From: Hymenobacter jejuensis
GTDB taxonomy: Bacteria; Bacteroidota; Bacteroidia; Cytophagales; Hymenobacteraceae
NCBI RefSeq assembly: GCF_006337165.1
Contig: NZ_CP040896.1
Span: 3,844,001 to 3,908,000 of the forward strand
Direction: 5' to 3'
Length of the DNA stretch: 64,000 bases
Positions 32,811 to 41,841 of this stretch are shown piece by piece. The translations under genes were made by a program, and so were the position numbers. Every line of letters starts with the position of its first letter. Positions within the stretch are counted from its first letter, which is position 1. Below the pieces are notes generated by a model. That model was not told where the DNA came from, did no database searches, and saw nothing but the letters and a program-made list of their open reading frames with translations.

Positions 32811-35108
32811 TTACGCTTTTTTAATTCGGACGGCGGCGTACTTAAAATGCGGCTGCTTGCTGACGGGGTCCCACTCGGTAAGCGTCAGCTCGTTGGCCGC
32901 CCGCGGCCGATCGTCTTTGTCCCAGTAGCCGTAGTGAAACGGGAGGAAGACCAGTCCCGGTTCGATGTTGCCGATGCGGGCGGGCTCGCGCACCTTGCCG
33001 CGGCGCGATTGCACCTCCACCATATCGCCTTCGGCGATGCCATAGCGAGCAGCGTCCTGCGCCGATAGCTGCACGTAGGCATCGGGCGCGGCATCCTGCA
33101 AAGCCTTGGCGCGGCCCGTTTTGGTGCGCGTATGAAAGTGATATACCAGCCGGCCCGTCGTGAGCCACAATGGATAGTCTTTGTCCGGTTCTTCGTGCGG
33201 GGGCTGATAATCAACCCCTTTGAGAAAAGCTTTGCCCTTCGGATCGATCAATTTGTAGTCATCCTCGGTGCGGGCAGCGCCCGTTTCCAGGTCGTAGCCG
33301 TAGTCTTCGCAATAGTCGACATCGGTGCAGAAGACGCCGTCGGTGTAGAGGTGTTTGGCTCCGTCGGGGTATTGGTCGTTGCAGGGCCACTGAATGCCCG
33401 AGCCGCCGGTGAGCTTGGCGTAACTCAGGCCGGTATAGTCGCACGGACGGCCGCGGGTGCATTCGCGCCAGGCATTGAAGGCATCTTCCGGCACCTGCCA
33501 GGTGCTGCTCAACAGCGGCTTGCCTTCTTTATCGCGGAAATCCATGCGCCGGGAGTAGTCAACGAAAATATCGAAGTCGGAACGCGCCTCACCGGGCGGA
33601 TCAATGGCTTTGTGGGAGAGGTGAACCGTGCGGTCGACGTTGGTAAAGCAGCCCGTTTTTTCGCCCCAAATAGCGGCGGGAAGCACCACGTCGGCATAAT
33701 GGGTGGTTTCGGTCGGGAAAGCGTCCTGCACGATTACGAACAGATCTTTCTTCTTCAGAATTTTGCGGATGCGATCCAGATCCGGCATCGAAACAAGCGG
33801 GTTGGTGCCGCTGATCCAAAGCATTTTGATGGAGCCCGTTTCGCAGTAGCGCCAGATTTGCATCGCGTGCGTGGGCGGCGACCAGTGCGGAATTTTGTCG
33901 ATGTCCACGTTCCACAAGTCGGCCAACTCCTGAACATGCTTTTGGTTGCCCCAGTTACGAAACGCCGGCAAATCGCCATCGGCGCCGCATTCGCGGGTAT
34001 TCTGGGCCGTGGGCTGGCCGTTCATCTGGTAGATACCGCACCCATCGCGCCCGATCAGGCCGCGCAGCAAGTGCAGGTTGTTGATCTGAACGGCCGCCGC
34101 CGTGGCCTGCATTGACTGATATACACCTTGTAAGGCACTGGATACCAAGGTATTGCAAGTGCCTAATATGTGAGCCGCCTCGCGCAGCTTATCGGCGGGT
34201 ACACCGCTAAGGCGCTCCACCCGATCAGGCGTCCACTGCTCGACGATCTTTTTCAGCTCCTCAAAGCCAACGGTGTGAGTATTAATGTATTCCTGGTTGA
34301 TGTGGCCCGCCTGAATAATGAGATGCAGCAGCCCGTTCATTACCGGGATGTTGGTGCCCACGCGGGGTGCCAAATGCACAGTGGCCTTCTCGGCGGTGTA
34401 GGTTCGGCGCGGATCAATCACGACCAGCTTTGGCGGGTTGGGGCCAGCCAGCCGATCCAGAATGCGCATCCACAGCACAGTTTGCTGGGAAGCTGTGTTG
34501 TGGCCGACGTGCAAAATAGCTTCCGTTGTGTCGAGGTCGGTGTAGGAGCCGGGCTGCCCATCCGAACCAAACGAGGCTTTCAGAGCGGCGGCCGCGGTCG
34601 CGGTACACAGGCGCGTATTGCCGTCCATGTGGGGCGTGCCCAAACCCGCTTTCCCCAGCACTCCCAGCGCGTAGTATTCTTCCAGAAACAGCTGCCCCGA
34701 GGTATAAAAGCCGATGGAACTGCTGGTGTGTTGCTCCACCAACTCCTTGGATTTCTGCACGATCAAGCTCATGGCTTCGTCCCAAGTAGCTTCTTCCAAC
34801 TTCCCGTTACGGCGAATAAGCGGTTTGGTCAGGCGGTCCTGGCTGTGGTTGGCAACCCAGCCATGCAGGCCTTTGGGCCCCAGCCGCCCGTGGTTGACGC
34901 GGTCGGCGGCCCGGCCGCGCACGCCCACGATGCGCCCGTCTTTTACCCCAATATCTATTCCGCAGCCATTGGAGCACAGTACGCACGCCGATTGTACCCA
35001 CTGGTCAGGCGTTTCCTCAATATGCTCGTCTACTCGCACGGGCCACTGGCCTTCATAACCGGTGCGCTGGCCCCAAATGTCAGCAATACTGTCGCGGGTT
35101 TCTTCCAT
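32811..35108 (-). CDS. Molybdopterin oxidoreductase (nitrate/formate type)
   Basis: A 765-aa DMSO-reductase family enzyme with a bis-MGD molybdenum cofactor, closest in layout to assimilatory nitrate reductases or formate dehydrogenases. The iron-sulfur motif is C42xxC45xxxC49, but the fourth cysteine position reads Gly77 (HGRLGPKG) rather than GRLCPKG. The probable Mo ligand is Cys168 in MDGNTRLCTA. Further marks: RGLIGRDGCGIYQMNGQP and FPTETTHYADVVLP. The C-terminal domain (about 635-765) ends in the MoCo-binding fold. No signal is seen, so it is cytoplasmic. Followed by a helical partner. Confidence 0.9.
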   Translation of the reverse strand: MEETRDSIADIWGQRTGYEGQWPVRVDEHIEETPDQWVQSACVLCSNGCGIDIGVKDGRIVGVRGRAADRVNHGRLGPKGLHGWVANHSQDRLTKPLIRRNGKLEEATWDEAMSLIVQKSKELVEQHTSSSIGFYTSGQLFLEEYYALGVLGKAGLGTPHMDGNTRLCTATAAAALKASFGSDGQPGSYTDLDTTEAILHVGHNTASQQTVLWMRILDRLAGPNPPKLVVIDPRRTYTAEKATVHLAPRVGTNIPVMNGLLHLIIQAGHINQEYINTHTVGFEELKKIVEQWTPDRVERLSGVPADKLREAAHILGTCNTLVSSALQGVYQSMQATAAAVQINNLHLLRGLIGRDGCGIYQMNGQPTAQNTRECGADGDLPAFRNWGNQKHVQELADLWNVDIDKIPHWSPPTHAMQIWRYCETGSIKMLWISGTNPLVSMPDLDRIRKILKKKDLFVIVQDAFPTETTHYADVVLPAAIWGEKTGCFTNVDRTVHLSHKAIDPPGEARSDFDIFVDYSRRMDFRDKEGKPLLSSTWQVPEDAFNAWRECTRGRPCDYTGLSYAKLTGGSGIQWPCNDQYPDGAKHLYTDGVFCTDVDYCEDYGYDLETGAARTEDDYKLIDPKGKAFLKGVDYQPPHEEPDKDYPLWLTTGRLVYHFHTRTKTGRAKALQDAAPDAYVQLSAQDAARYGIAEGDMVEVQSRRGKVREPARIGNIEPGLVFLPFHYGYWDKDDRPRAANELTLTEWDPVSKQPHFKYAAVRIKKA

Positions 35109-35191
35109 GTGGTAGGCTTGATTTTAATCCCATTTTAATGTGGATAACAAGCCGCTTTACGTGCACGAAGGCAGGAAGATATAGCCGAGCT

Positions 35192-35218
35192 TAACTAATT
35201 GAAAATCAAATATTTGTA
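35192..35218. repeat. Stop-associated AT palindrome, copy 9
   Basis: TAACTAATTGA, AAA, TCAAATATTTG, TA, with stops in all three frames. It lies about 97 nt past the ankyrin stop and 84 nt before the oxidoreductase start, so it is one of two copies not adjoining a stop. Confidence 0.6.
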
Positions 35219-35265
35219 AACCTCTTATTGGTTTAATGGTCTGGTTATAAGGCTGTTGGAAACAA

Positions 35266-35295
35266 ACAAGGCCAAGCTGTTAAGCTTGGCCTTGT
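35266..35295 (-). terminator. Terminator after the ankyrin gene
   Basis: ACAAGGCCAAGCT (35266-35278) pairs perfectly with AGCTTGGCCTTGT (35283-35295). It lies 20 nt past the ankyrin stop on the minus strand. Confidence 0.85.
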
Positions 35296-35315
35296 GATAA
35301 AAACTGTGTGGCGTG

Positions 35316-35768
35316 TTATTGCAGCTTCTGCTGAATCAGCGCGATTACCTCGGCATTGCCGCCTTCTTTGGCGGTGGCCAAGGCGTCTTTGCCATCGTCG
35401 TCTTTGGCCTTTACATCGGCGCCGTTGGCGAGCAGCAGCTCTACAATGGGTTTATTGCCTTTGCCGGCAGCCGTCATGAGCGCGGTTACCTGAAAGGCGT
35501 CTTTGGCATTGACCTGCGCTTTGTGCGCGATCAGGGTTTTCACCACTTCCAAGTTGTTGTTGGTGGCCGCTGTAATGAGGTAGCTGGTTTTGAAGCCGGG
35601 TACTACTTCAATCGCTGCGTTGGGGTCGGCACCGGCTTTGAGCAGCGTTTCGACTTGGGCAGCGTTGTTTTTCATTACGGCGGTGAAGAGCTCCTTGCTA
35701 GGCGTCTGAGCCATGGCCGAAGCTGCGCAGCTCAACAGGAAAACCGTCAGGAGGAGAATTTTTTTCAT
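35316..35768 (-). CDS. Exported ankyrin-repeat protein
   Basis: A 150-aa protein with a signal peptide (MKKILLLTVFLLSCAASAMA) and four ankyrin repeats at about 30-145, such as NAAQVETLLKAGADPNAA, NNLEVVKTLIAHKAQVNAKD, GNKPIVELLLANGADVKAKDDDGKDAL. Such proteins bind partners in the periplasm; some support catalase or metal enzymes. Partner not evident; own terminator downstream. Confidence 0.9.
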   Translation of the reverse strand: MKKILLLTVFLLSCAASAMAQTPSKELFTAVMKNNAAQVETLLKAGADPNAAIEVVPGFKTSYLITAATNNNLEVVKTLIAHKAQVNAKDAFQVTALMTAAGKGNKPIVELLLANGADVKAKDDDGKDALATAKEGGNAEVIALIQQKLQ

Positions 35769-35811
35769 TGGGTACGCGTGATCTTAATTGTATAATTCTG
35801 TAAAAGTATAA

Positions 35812-35841
35812 AAAGCGCCAGATGCTTCCACCAGGCGCTTT
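35812..35841 (-). terminator. Hairpin after the PepSY gene
   Basis: AAAGCGCC (35812-35819) and GGCGCTTT (35834-35841) form an 8-bp stem with a 14-nt loop; on the minus strand it is followed by T-rich sequence. Confidence 0.6.
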
Positions 35842-35851
35842 CAAGAAAAAT

Positions 35852-35876
35852 TAATAATTTGATAAGATCAGGGCTA
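35852..35876. repeat. Stop-associated AT palindrome, copy 10
   Basis: TAATAATTTGA, TAA, then a degenerate right half ending in CTA (35874-35876), which is the TAG stop of the PepSY gene on the minus strand. Confidence 0.5.
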
Positions 35877-37085
35877 TTGCGCCGTCAAGACGGTATTGCG
35901 CTTCTTTTTAGCTTTTTTGAGTCGGTTTAGCCAAATGATTACGCCCGTTACCGGAAATGTGGTCCCTAAGAAACAGACAATCAGGGCAATGATTTTGGAG
36001 GGCGTGCCAAAAATGGATCCTACGTGTATCGGGCGAAATGTCCGGCGTACGCGCTGGCCGAGGTTGCGGTCTTCGAAAGCCAACTTGCCCAAGACTTGGC
36101 CACTGTACTGATCAAGGTAGAGCTCATCGCCGGCGGTTTCGTGGGCCGCGTTGGGGCGGAGCAGGTTTACCCGGATACTCTCGGCCGAATCTTTGGGCAG
36201 TTGAATGGCAAAAAACGCCGCGTCGCCGGCTTGCGAACGGGCCGCTGCGTAGGCGGCATCCAACCCGATGGCTTTGCCGCCGGGCAGAACCTGCGATTTG
36301 GGAGGCTCAGGGTTTTTCATTTCCGAGCCCGTGACAGTATAAATGCCTTTGTTAAACCATTCGAAGGACCACGCCAAGCCGGTGAAGGCAAACACAAACA
36401 GAAACAACGAGCTGTAAAAGCCCAGCACGAGGTGCAGGTCGTGGTTGAGCCGTTTCCAGCTGGCGCCCCACTTGATAGTCAGGCGCTGCTTCACCACCTT
36501 GCGCGTAGCTGGCCACCACAGCACAATGCCCGTGCCGATGATAAACAGAAAAAACAGCGTGCTCACGCCCACAATCAGCTTGCCCGCTGCGCCGCCCACC
36601 ATGCCGCGGTGCAACGCCATCATTGTGAAAAAGAACGAGTCGCGGTAGTTGAGCTTGCCTACTACGGCACCCGTGTAGGGATTCACAAAGTATTGTGGTC
36701 CGCGCCCGCCTTCGCCGCCGCGTTGTTCGCCCTTCGCGCCGGGTTTGCCGCCTTTTTCTGGCTGTTTAGGGCGCTGGCCTTCCGATTTGCGCTCGCCCAT
36801 AGGCGCGCTCCCCGCCAAGCTCACTTCTACAGTCCGCAACGGATCGGCGTAAACCTTCACGCCGGTCACTTTTGCTTGTGGAATCTCCGCTTTTACGGCT
36901 TGCACCAACTGCTCTAAAGGCAAACGCTGCTGGCTGCTGGCCGTTACGAAATAGCGCTCTGGGTGCCAGGCCTGTTCCAGCTCCTTTTCAAACACCAGCA
37001 CGCCGCCCGTGAAGCAAACCAAGGCAATGACCAGCCCCGAAGCCAAGCTGAGGTACAGGTGAATGTTGCGAAAAAACGTCTTCAT
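35874..37085 (-). CDS. PepSY-associated membrane protein (iron-regulated type)
   Basis: A 403-aa membrane protein of the PiuB/FsrB-like PepSY-TM family. Helices lie near 8-30, 165-190, 215-235 and 355-380; a periplasmic PepSY segment begins HPERYFVTASSQQRLPLEQLVQAV. A basic Gly/Pro-rich linker (about 85-125) precedes the YFVNPYTGAVVGKLNYRDSFFFTMMALHRGMVG segment. Members often follow TonB siderophore receptors and reduce ferric siderophores at the inner membrane. The receptor gene is 80 nt upstream in the same direction. Two Met codons (37088, 37085) are possible starts. Confidence 0.88.
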   Translation of the reverse strand: MKTFFRNIHLYLSLASGLVIALVCFTGGVLVFEKELEQAWHPERYFVTASSQQRLPLEQLVQAVKAEIPQAKVTGVKVYADPLRTVEVSLAGSAPMGERKSEGQRPKQPEKGGKPGAKGEQRGGEGGRGPQYFVNPYTGAVVGKLNYRDSFFFTMMALHRGMVGGAAGKLIVGVSTLFFLFIIGTGIVLWWPATRKVVKQRLTIKWGASWKRLNHDLHLVLGFYSSLFLFVFAFTGLAWSFEWFNKGIYTVTGSEMKNPEPPKSQVLPGGKAIGLDAAYAAARSQAGDAAFFAIQLPKDSAESIRVNLLRPNAAHETAGDELYLDQYSGQVLGKLAFEDRNLGQRVRRTFRPIHVGSIFGTPSKIIALIVCFLGTTFPVTGVIIWLNRLKKAKKKRNTVLTAQ

Positions 37086-37138
37086 CATGGCAAGCATAGC
37101 TTTCTTATCGACTCAATGGATCAAAAACCATTGAATCA

Positions 37139-37168
37139 TAAATAATTGATAATTAAACAGTTGTATTA
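37139..37168. repeat. Stop-associated AT palindrome, copy 11 (inside an operon)
   Basis: TAAATAATTGA matches the half-site with stops in three frames; the far end contains the TonB receptor stop (37166-37168). It sits between two genes that are probably co-transcribed. Confidence 0.6.
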
Positions 37169-39700
37169 TAGCTTGTAAGAAAGCGTAGCCGAGAAGTTAC
37201 GCGGGGCGATGGGGTTCACGCTGTTGTCGTCGTGGAGGTTGTAGCTGAGTTCGTCGAGGATGTTGGCCAGCTTTACGCGCAGCGAGAGCCGCTCGTACGA
37301 ATAGCCCACCGAAGCATCGAACAGCACGTAATCGGGAATGGCGATGAGCTTGAACGCATCGTTGAAGGACTTGCCGGTGCTGGCATCCACGAGGCGCGTG
37401 TTGCGGCCGGCCAGCTTATCACCGACGTAGTAACCGGTTACGCCAGCGGTCAGGCCTTTCAGGAAGGTATTGTCGCTGAAAGTGTTGCCGAAGTTATAGA
37501 ACAGGCTTAGGTTGGCCGTGTGAGCCGGGTTGTAGCGTAGGCGGCTGCCGTTTTCGTAGATATTGCTCTTCGTGTACGCGGTGTGGTTGAAGCTGTAGCC
37601 GGCAATAAACGACCAGCCTTGATAGGGCTTGCTCACGATGTCCACTTCCACGCCTTTGCTGGTTACTTCGCCAGCCAACTCCTGCGCCGTGGGGTAATTT
37701 CTGTTCCAGGCGGGGTTCGGCGTGTCGGTGCCGCTGATAAACTGCTGAATGGTCTGGGCTTGGTTGCTGTTCACGATGCGGTAAGCCGTCACGTTGGCCG
37801 ACAGTGCTCCTTTAAACAAGTCATTTTTGACGCCGACTTCAAATTGGTCGATCAGAGAAGGAGCGAGGTTGGCGCCAGTCGCGTCGATGCCGGTATTGGG
37901 CGAGAACGAGTTAGAGTACGAGGCAAAAAGGGCGGTAGTCTTAATAGGTTGATACACAAGGCCCAAGCGCGGCGAAAAGGCGTTGTCGTAGCGGCGGTTT
38001 TCCTTCACCGTTGCCACAATTACACCCGAAGCATTGGGAGCGGCATAGGTGTACACATCGCTGGGCGTTTCCTGGTAGCTCCAGCGTACCCCGGCCAACA
38101 GCTTGATTTTCTCGCTGATGCTCAGCAAGTCCTGCACGTAGAAGCCTGCGCGGCGGGTGTTGCCGAGTGTGCGGGTGTTGCGCAACAAGGCTTCGTAGCT
38201 GCTCACGCGGCCAGCGGGTTGGCCCAATACTTTGCTGCGGTCCAGGACGTTGATAGAGTCGTATGCCTGAGCTACATAAGCCAGCGTGTTCGTTTGGTAT
38301 TGATCGGCATCGGCACCGAGCAGCAAAGTGTGGTTCAAAAAGCCGGTCCGAAATGAGCCCGTCAGGTCAAGTTGAGCCAAGTAATAATTCTCGGCTGTTT
38401 TGGTGCGTTGCAGGTTGCGGCCCCAGTCGCCGTAGAGGCTGGATTTGGCGTGGGCCGGAACGTAGCCCGGAGTGCCCACTTTCCCGACGGCCGGCATGGT
38501 GCCGTTGTTGATGCTTGTGGGCCGCGAAGCACTGCGCAACTCGTTTTCATAGCGCTGAAAACCGGCCACGGCGCGTATTTGCCAGGCATCGTTTAGGTGG
38601 CTGGTCAGGGTGGCCGTAGCGCTGGTCTGCTGGGTAGCGTTCTGGGCGCCGGGTGCGTTCAGAAAGCGGCTGCGCGCCTCTAGGATCTGATAGTCAATGG
38701 CTCCGACGCCGAAGTCGGGCGTGCGGTTGTCGCGCAGGTAGTCGCCTTCCAGCACCAGATTGGTTTTGTCGGTCAGTTTGAAGAGCAGCGACGGGTTGAC
38801 GTACACCCGGTTCGATTGTACCTGATCGCGGTAGCTGTCGCTGCATTCGTAGGTGCCGTTGAGGCGATACGCTACTTTTTCGCTCTGGCCTACGGCTCCG
38901 TACACGTCAAACATGGGCTTTATAAACCCGAAGCTCCCGGTGCGCAACGCTACCGACCCGCCTTGCTCGAAGCGTGGCTTTTTGGTCACGAGGTTGAGCA
39001 CGCCGCCCGCAGCCACGTTGCCGTACAGAATGGCCGCGCTGCCTTTCAGTACTTCCAAACTTTCCAGCGAGCTAGCTTCAGGCATGATGCTGTTGTTGAA
39101 GCGCACGCCGTTTTTGAAAGTGTTGTTGCTGCCGTACGCAAAGCCACGGCTGCCCAATTCTTCCTGCGTGCCGCCGGTGGTGCTGGTCACGTAAATGCCA
39201 CTGACATTGGTGATTGCGTCGCTTAGGTGCAGAACCTGCTGCTGCTCCAGTGTCTCTTGGCTGATGGAAACCACGCTCTGGGGCAAATCCAGGGGGCGAA
39301 CGGGCATTTTGCCGATCAGCGTAGGCTTTTGGTTGATGGTGCGCGTGGCGGTCACTTTCACTTCGGCCAATTGCTGCGCACTCTGAGGCAGCGTTACAGT
39401 GGGCAGCATCAGGGTCTGGCGCGACTGGATCTCAACGGCAAATTCCTGTGGCGCTACGCCCAAGTAGCTGATTACCAAGGTGCTTTTGCCAGCAGGTACT
39501 TGCAGGGTAAAATGGCCCGCGGCGTCGGTATTGGTACCGATTGTCGAGCCTTTTACCATCACGCCAACTTGTTCGACGGGCTGCCCTTCGGCCGTTACAA
39601 CCTGCCCCGTTACGGTTCCCTTCTGCAACTCACCTGGCCCAAATGCGGAGGTTAGCATCAATACCATGAGCAAGGCCGGGAGCAGTAGAAGAGAGCGCAT
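37166..39700 (-). CDS. TonB-dependent siderophore receptor
   Basis: An 844-aa outer-membrane receptor for ferric siderophores. Domains in order: signal peptide (about 1-22), carboxypeptidase-regulatory-like beta domain (about 28-110, TVTGQVVTAEGQPVEQVGVMV), a plug (about 130-245) with LDLPQSVVSISQETLEQQ and LGSRGFAYG, and the beta-barrel to the end (SATLSYKL). It takes energy from TonB-ExbBD. Followed by a PepSY protein gene. The upstream 39742-39762 inverted repeat, 42 nt before the ATG, is a candidate Fur-like operator. Confidence 0.96.
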   Translation of the reverse strand: MRSLLLLPALLMVLMLTSAFGPGELQKGTVTGQVVTAEGQPVEQVGVMVKGSTIGTNTDAAGHFTLQVPAGKSTLVISYLGVAPQEFAVEIQSRQTLMLPTVTLPQSAQQLAEVKVTATRTINQKPTLIGKMPVRPLDLPQSVVSISQETLEQQQVLHLSDAITNVSGIYVTSTTGGTQEELGSRGFAYGSNNTFKNGVRFNNSIMPEASSLESLEVLKGSAAILYGNVAAGGVLNLVTKKPRFEQGGSVALRTGSFGFIKPMFDVYGAVGQSEKVAYRLNGTYECSDSYRDQVQSNRVYVNPSLLFKLTDKTNLVLEGDYLRDNRTPDFGVGAIDYQILEARSRFLNAPGAQNATQQTSATATLTSHLNDAWQIRAVAGFQRYENELRSASRPTSINNGTMPAVGKVGTPGYVPAHAKSSLYGDWGRNLQRTKTAENYYLAQLDLTGSFRTGFLNHTLLLGADADQYQTNTLAYVAQAYDSINVLDRSKVLGQPAGRVSSYEALLRNTRTLGNTRRAGFYVQDLLSISEKIKLLAGVRWSYQETPSDVYTYAAPNASGVIVATVKENRRYDNAFSPRLGLVYQPIKTTALFASYSNSFSPNTGIDATGANLAPSLIDQFEVGVKNDLFKGALSANVTAYRIVNSNQAQTIQQFISGTDTPNPAWNRNYPTAQELAGEVTSKGVEVDIVSKPYQGWSFIAGYSFNHTAYTKSNIYENGSRLRYNPAHTANLSLFYNFGNTFSDNTFLKGLTAGVTGYYVGDKLAGRNTRLVDASTGKSFNDAFKLIAIPDYVLFDASVGYSYERLSLRVKLANILDELSYNLHDDNSVNPIAPRNFSATLSYKL

Positions 39701-39741
39701 CGTTATTTAGACTGATTAAAAACAATGCAAACTTAAGTGCT

Positions 39742-39762
39742 TATTTAGATTTAATACAAATA
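39742..39762. promoter_or_regulatory. Candidate Fur-like operator before the TonB receptor
   Basis: TATTTAGATT (39742-39751) and AATACAAATA (39753-39762) are an inverted repeat matching at 8 of 10 positions around one base. A second TATTTAGA half-site lies at 39704-39711. Position (42 nt before the ATG) and sequence suit an iron regulator. Confidence 0.45.
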
Positions 39763-39837
39763 ATATTAAGCTTAATCATAGTATTTTGTATAAATACCTG
39801 GTAGTAAGTATGTTATAATAAAAGTGGGTGCCATAAA

Positions 39838-39884
39838 GGCATAAAAAAGAGCCAAGCTTAAAAGGCCTGGCTCTTTTTTATGCC
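39838..39884. terminator. Strong hairpin after the LLM monooxygenase gene
   Basis: Arms 39838-39854 and 39868-39884 pair perfectly over 17 bp (core AAAAAAGAGCCA / TGGCTCTTTTTT). It lies 17 nt past the LLM stop on the minus strand. Confidence 0.92.
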
Positions 39885-39901
39885 TAATACAATAGTTAGT
39901 C

Positions 39902-40951
39902 TTAATCCTGACTGACAGCCAGTTGCGCAGCTGCTGGCGTCAGTTCAAAGGCCTGGGCCAGGAGCTCATAAGAACGTAGCCGGTCGGCAAAGTCGTAGGT
40001 GATGGTGACAGCTACTACTTCATCCACGCCGTATTGGGCGGCTAGCTGTGTCAGTTTGGCCTTCACTTGCTCCGGCGTGCCGCTCACCATGCGTTGCCGA
40101 TGGTAAACGAGGCGGTCGTGCTCGGCCGGGGAAAGCCCGAAGCTGGTAAGCGCGGTGTAGGGCGGAATGTTGATGCGCTCGCCGCGTTCGAGGCGTAGCA
40201 TCTGCATGGCCATCGTGTCTTCAAGCTGACGCGCTTTCTCTTCTGTATCGGCGCAAAGCACGAAAATAGCCACGTTGGCCTGCGGGGCCGAAAGCAGGGC
40301 CGAGGGTTTGAAGCGCTCTTTGTATAAGCGCATCATGTTGGGGCCACCGATCGGGTTGATGAAGTGCGCAAAAGAAAACGCCATGCCCAGGTACGCCGCA
40401 AACAAGCCACTCTGGCCGCTGGAACTCAACATCCATAGCTCGGGCACGGTGGGCGCTTGCGGGGCGGCTTTTATTTTCTCCTGAATGGTATCGGGCTCGG
40501 CGGTGTCGGTAAGGAAGCGGCTCAGATCCATGAGTTGCTCCACGAAATCGTGCTCGTTGAAGGTATTGCCGGGGTTAAGAGCCGTGGCCGTGAGGCGATC
40601 GGCGCCGGGCGCGCGGCCAATGCCCAAGTCGATGCGGCCGGGGTACAGCGTTTCCAGCATCCGGAAGTTTTCGGCCACCTTCAGGGCGCTGTAGTGGGGC
40701 AGCATTACGCCTCCAGAACCCAGGCGAATATGCTGGGTTTCAACGCCTAAGCGCGCCAGCAACACTTCCGGAGTCGAGCCGGCCAAGGAGGAAGTATTGT
40801 GATGCTCCGAAACCCAGAACCGCGTGTAGCCAAGCTGTTCCGTGAAACGAGCCAGCTGAATCGTTTCCTGAATCGCCTGCTGTGCCGTGCCACCCTGGCG
40901 GATGGGCGACTGATCGAGCACGCTGAGGCGGAGTGAAGACGGGGAAGGCAT
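39902..40951 (-). CDS. LLM-class flavin-dependent monooxygenase
   Basis: A 349-aa luciferase-like (YhbW/bacterial alkanal monooxygenase group) protein. LSVLDQSPIRQGGTAQQAIQETIQLARFTEQLGYTRFWVSEHHNTSSLAGSTPEVLLARLG at the start is the TIM-barrel FMN region; RIDLGIGRAPGADRLTA and PELWMLSSSGQSGLFAAYLGMAF are family marks. It uses reduced FMN and oxygen; the substrate is unknown. The reducing partner may be the flavin reductase-like protein at 8426-9058, though the two genes are far apart. Confidence 0.92.
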   Translation of the reverse strand: MPSPSSLRLSVLDQSPIRQGGTAQQAIQETIQLARFTEQLGYTRFWVSEHHNTSSLAGSTPEVLLARLGVETQHIRLGSGGVMLPHYSALKVAENFRMLETLYPGRIDLGIGRAPGADRLTATALNPGNTFNEHDFVEQLMDLSRFLTDTAEPDTIQEKIKAAPQAPTVPELWMLSSSGQSGLFAAYLGMAFSFAHFINPIGGPNMMRLYKERFKPSALLSAPQANVAIFVLCADTEEKARQLEDTMAMQMLRLERGERINIPPYTALTSFGLSPAEHDRLVYHRQRMVSGTPEQVKAKLTQLAAQYGVDEVVAVTITYDFADRLRSYELLAQAFELTPAAAQLAVSQD

Positions 40952-41194
40952 AGCTTAAGTATTAAATCCAGTGTATAACCGCAGGCACGAGCCACGGTTC
41001 GACCCGAAGTAAATGCCAACAACAAAAGAATGTGTGAATATGAAGCGGGCGAAGCGATAATCTCCGGATGCAACCCTATTGTGTTCGCGTGGCTCCTGAT
41101 TGTGCTAGGGCCGCAATATCTGCCGTGAGGCTTTGGTTATGCTTTTCCAAGCAGGCAAAATTCTAAAAGAGTCGCTTCAACTACTTCGAATCTC

Positions 41195-41839
41195 ATGCAG
41201 AACCTTCGTTTCCTCCTTGTTTTGCCCGTTGTTGTATTTACCTGGCTGGCCACGGCCGCCATGAGCCCAACACCCGTAAAGTCGCTCAAAGCCAAGCTAA
41301 ACGTGCTTACTTCGGGCCGGAGAGCGGCTCAAAGCAAAATCGGCCGCATTACGTGGCAAGGCAATAAAGCGATCTCAACCGAGCGCCTTAACCAAGTATT
41401 GGGTGTGAAAACCGGCGATGCATACGATTCTGTGGCCTTACACAAGCGCCTGCAATACGATCCCAAAGGCGATATTACTTCGCTTTATATGGACCAAGGG
41501 TACCTGTTCTTCTCGCTGAATCCGCAAGTTCTGCATCGTCCAGACGGCAGTGTTGACTTGACGTTTGTAATTTCGGAAGGGCGGCAAGCAGAAATAGGCA
41601 ACATCACCGTGAGAGGCAACCACAAAGTGTCGACGGAAGAAATATTAAAGATCATTCCAACGCACTCCGGCGAGCTTTTTAGCCGGTCCAAATTGATGCA
41701 GGCTCAACGAAATATTGCTCAGATGGGCCCATTCGAGCGTACGAGGGTCGGTATCAACCCCAAACCAATTATGCGAGCCGATAAGCCCACAGACCAAGTT
41801 GACCTGGAATTTGTGCTTGTAGAAAAGAACAAACTTTAG
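41195..41839 (+). CDS. Free-standing POTRA-domain protein (BamA-like fragment)
   Basis: A 214-aa exported protein with a signal peptide (about 1-23) and two POTRA-like domains (about 48-120 and 122-205). GRITWQGNKAISTERLNQVLGVKTGDAYD, QGYLFFSLNPQV, then IGNITVRGNHKVSTEEILKIIPTHSGELFSRSKLMQAQRNIAQMGPF match the middle POTRA region of Bacteroidota BamA, but the barrel is missing. It may be an accessory chaperone of barrel assembly or a paralogous fragment. Stops of this gene and the convergent MFS gene are only 2 nt apart. Confidence 0.8.
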   Translation: MQNLRFLLVLPVVVFTWLATAAMSPTPVKSLKAKLNVLTSGRRAAQSKIGRITWQGNKAISTERLNQVLGVKTGDAYDSVALHKRLQYDPKGDITSLYMDQGYLFFSLNPQVLHRPDGSVDLTFVISEGRQAEIGNITVRGNHKVSTEEILKIIPTHSGELFSRSKLMQAQRNIAQMGPFERTRVGINPKPIMRADKPTDQVDLEFVLVEKNKL

Positions 41840-41841
41840 GC

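Noticed and set aside
33132..34115. Plus-strand frame of 327 codons opposite the molybdopterin oxidoreductase
   Set aside because: Antisense to a clear gene; no motif, no start context.
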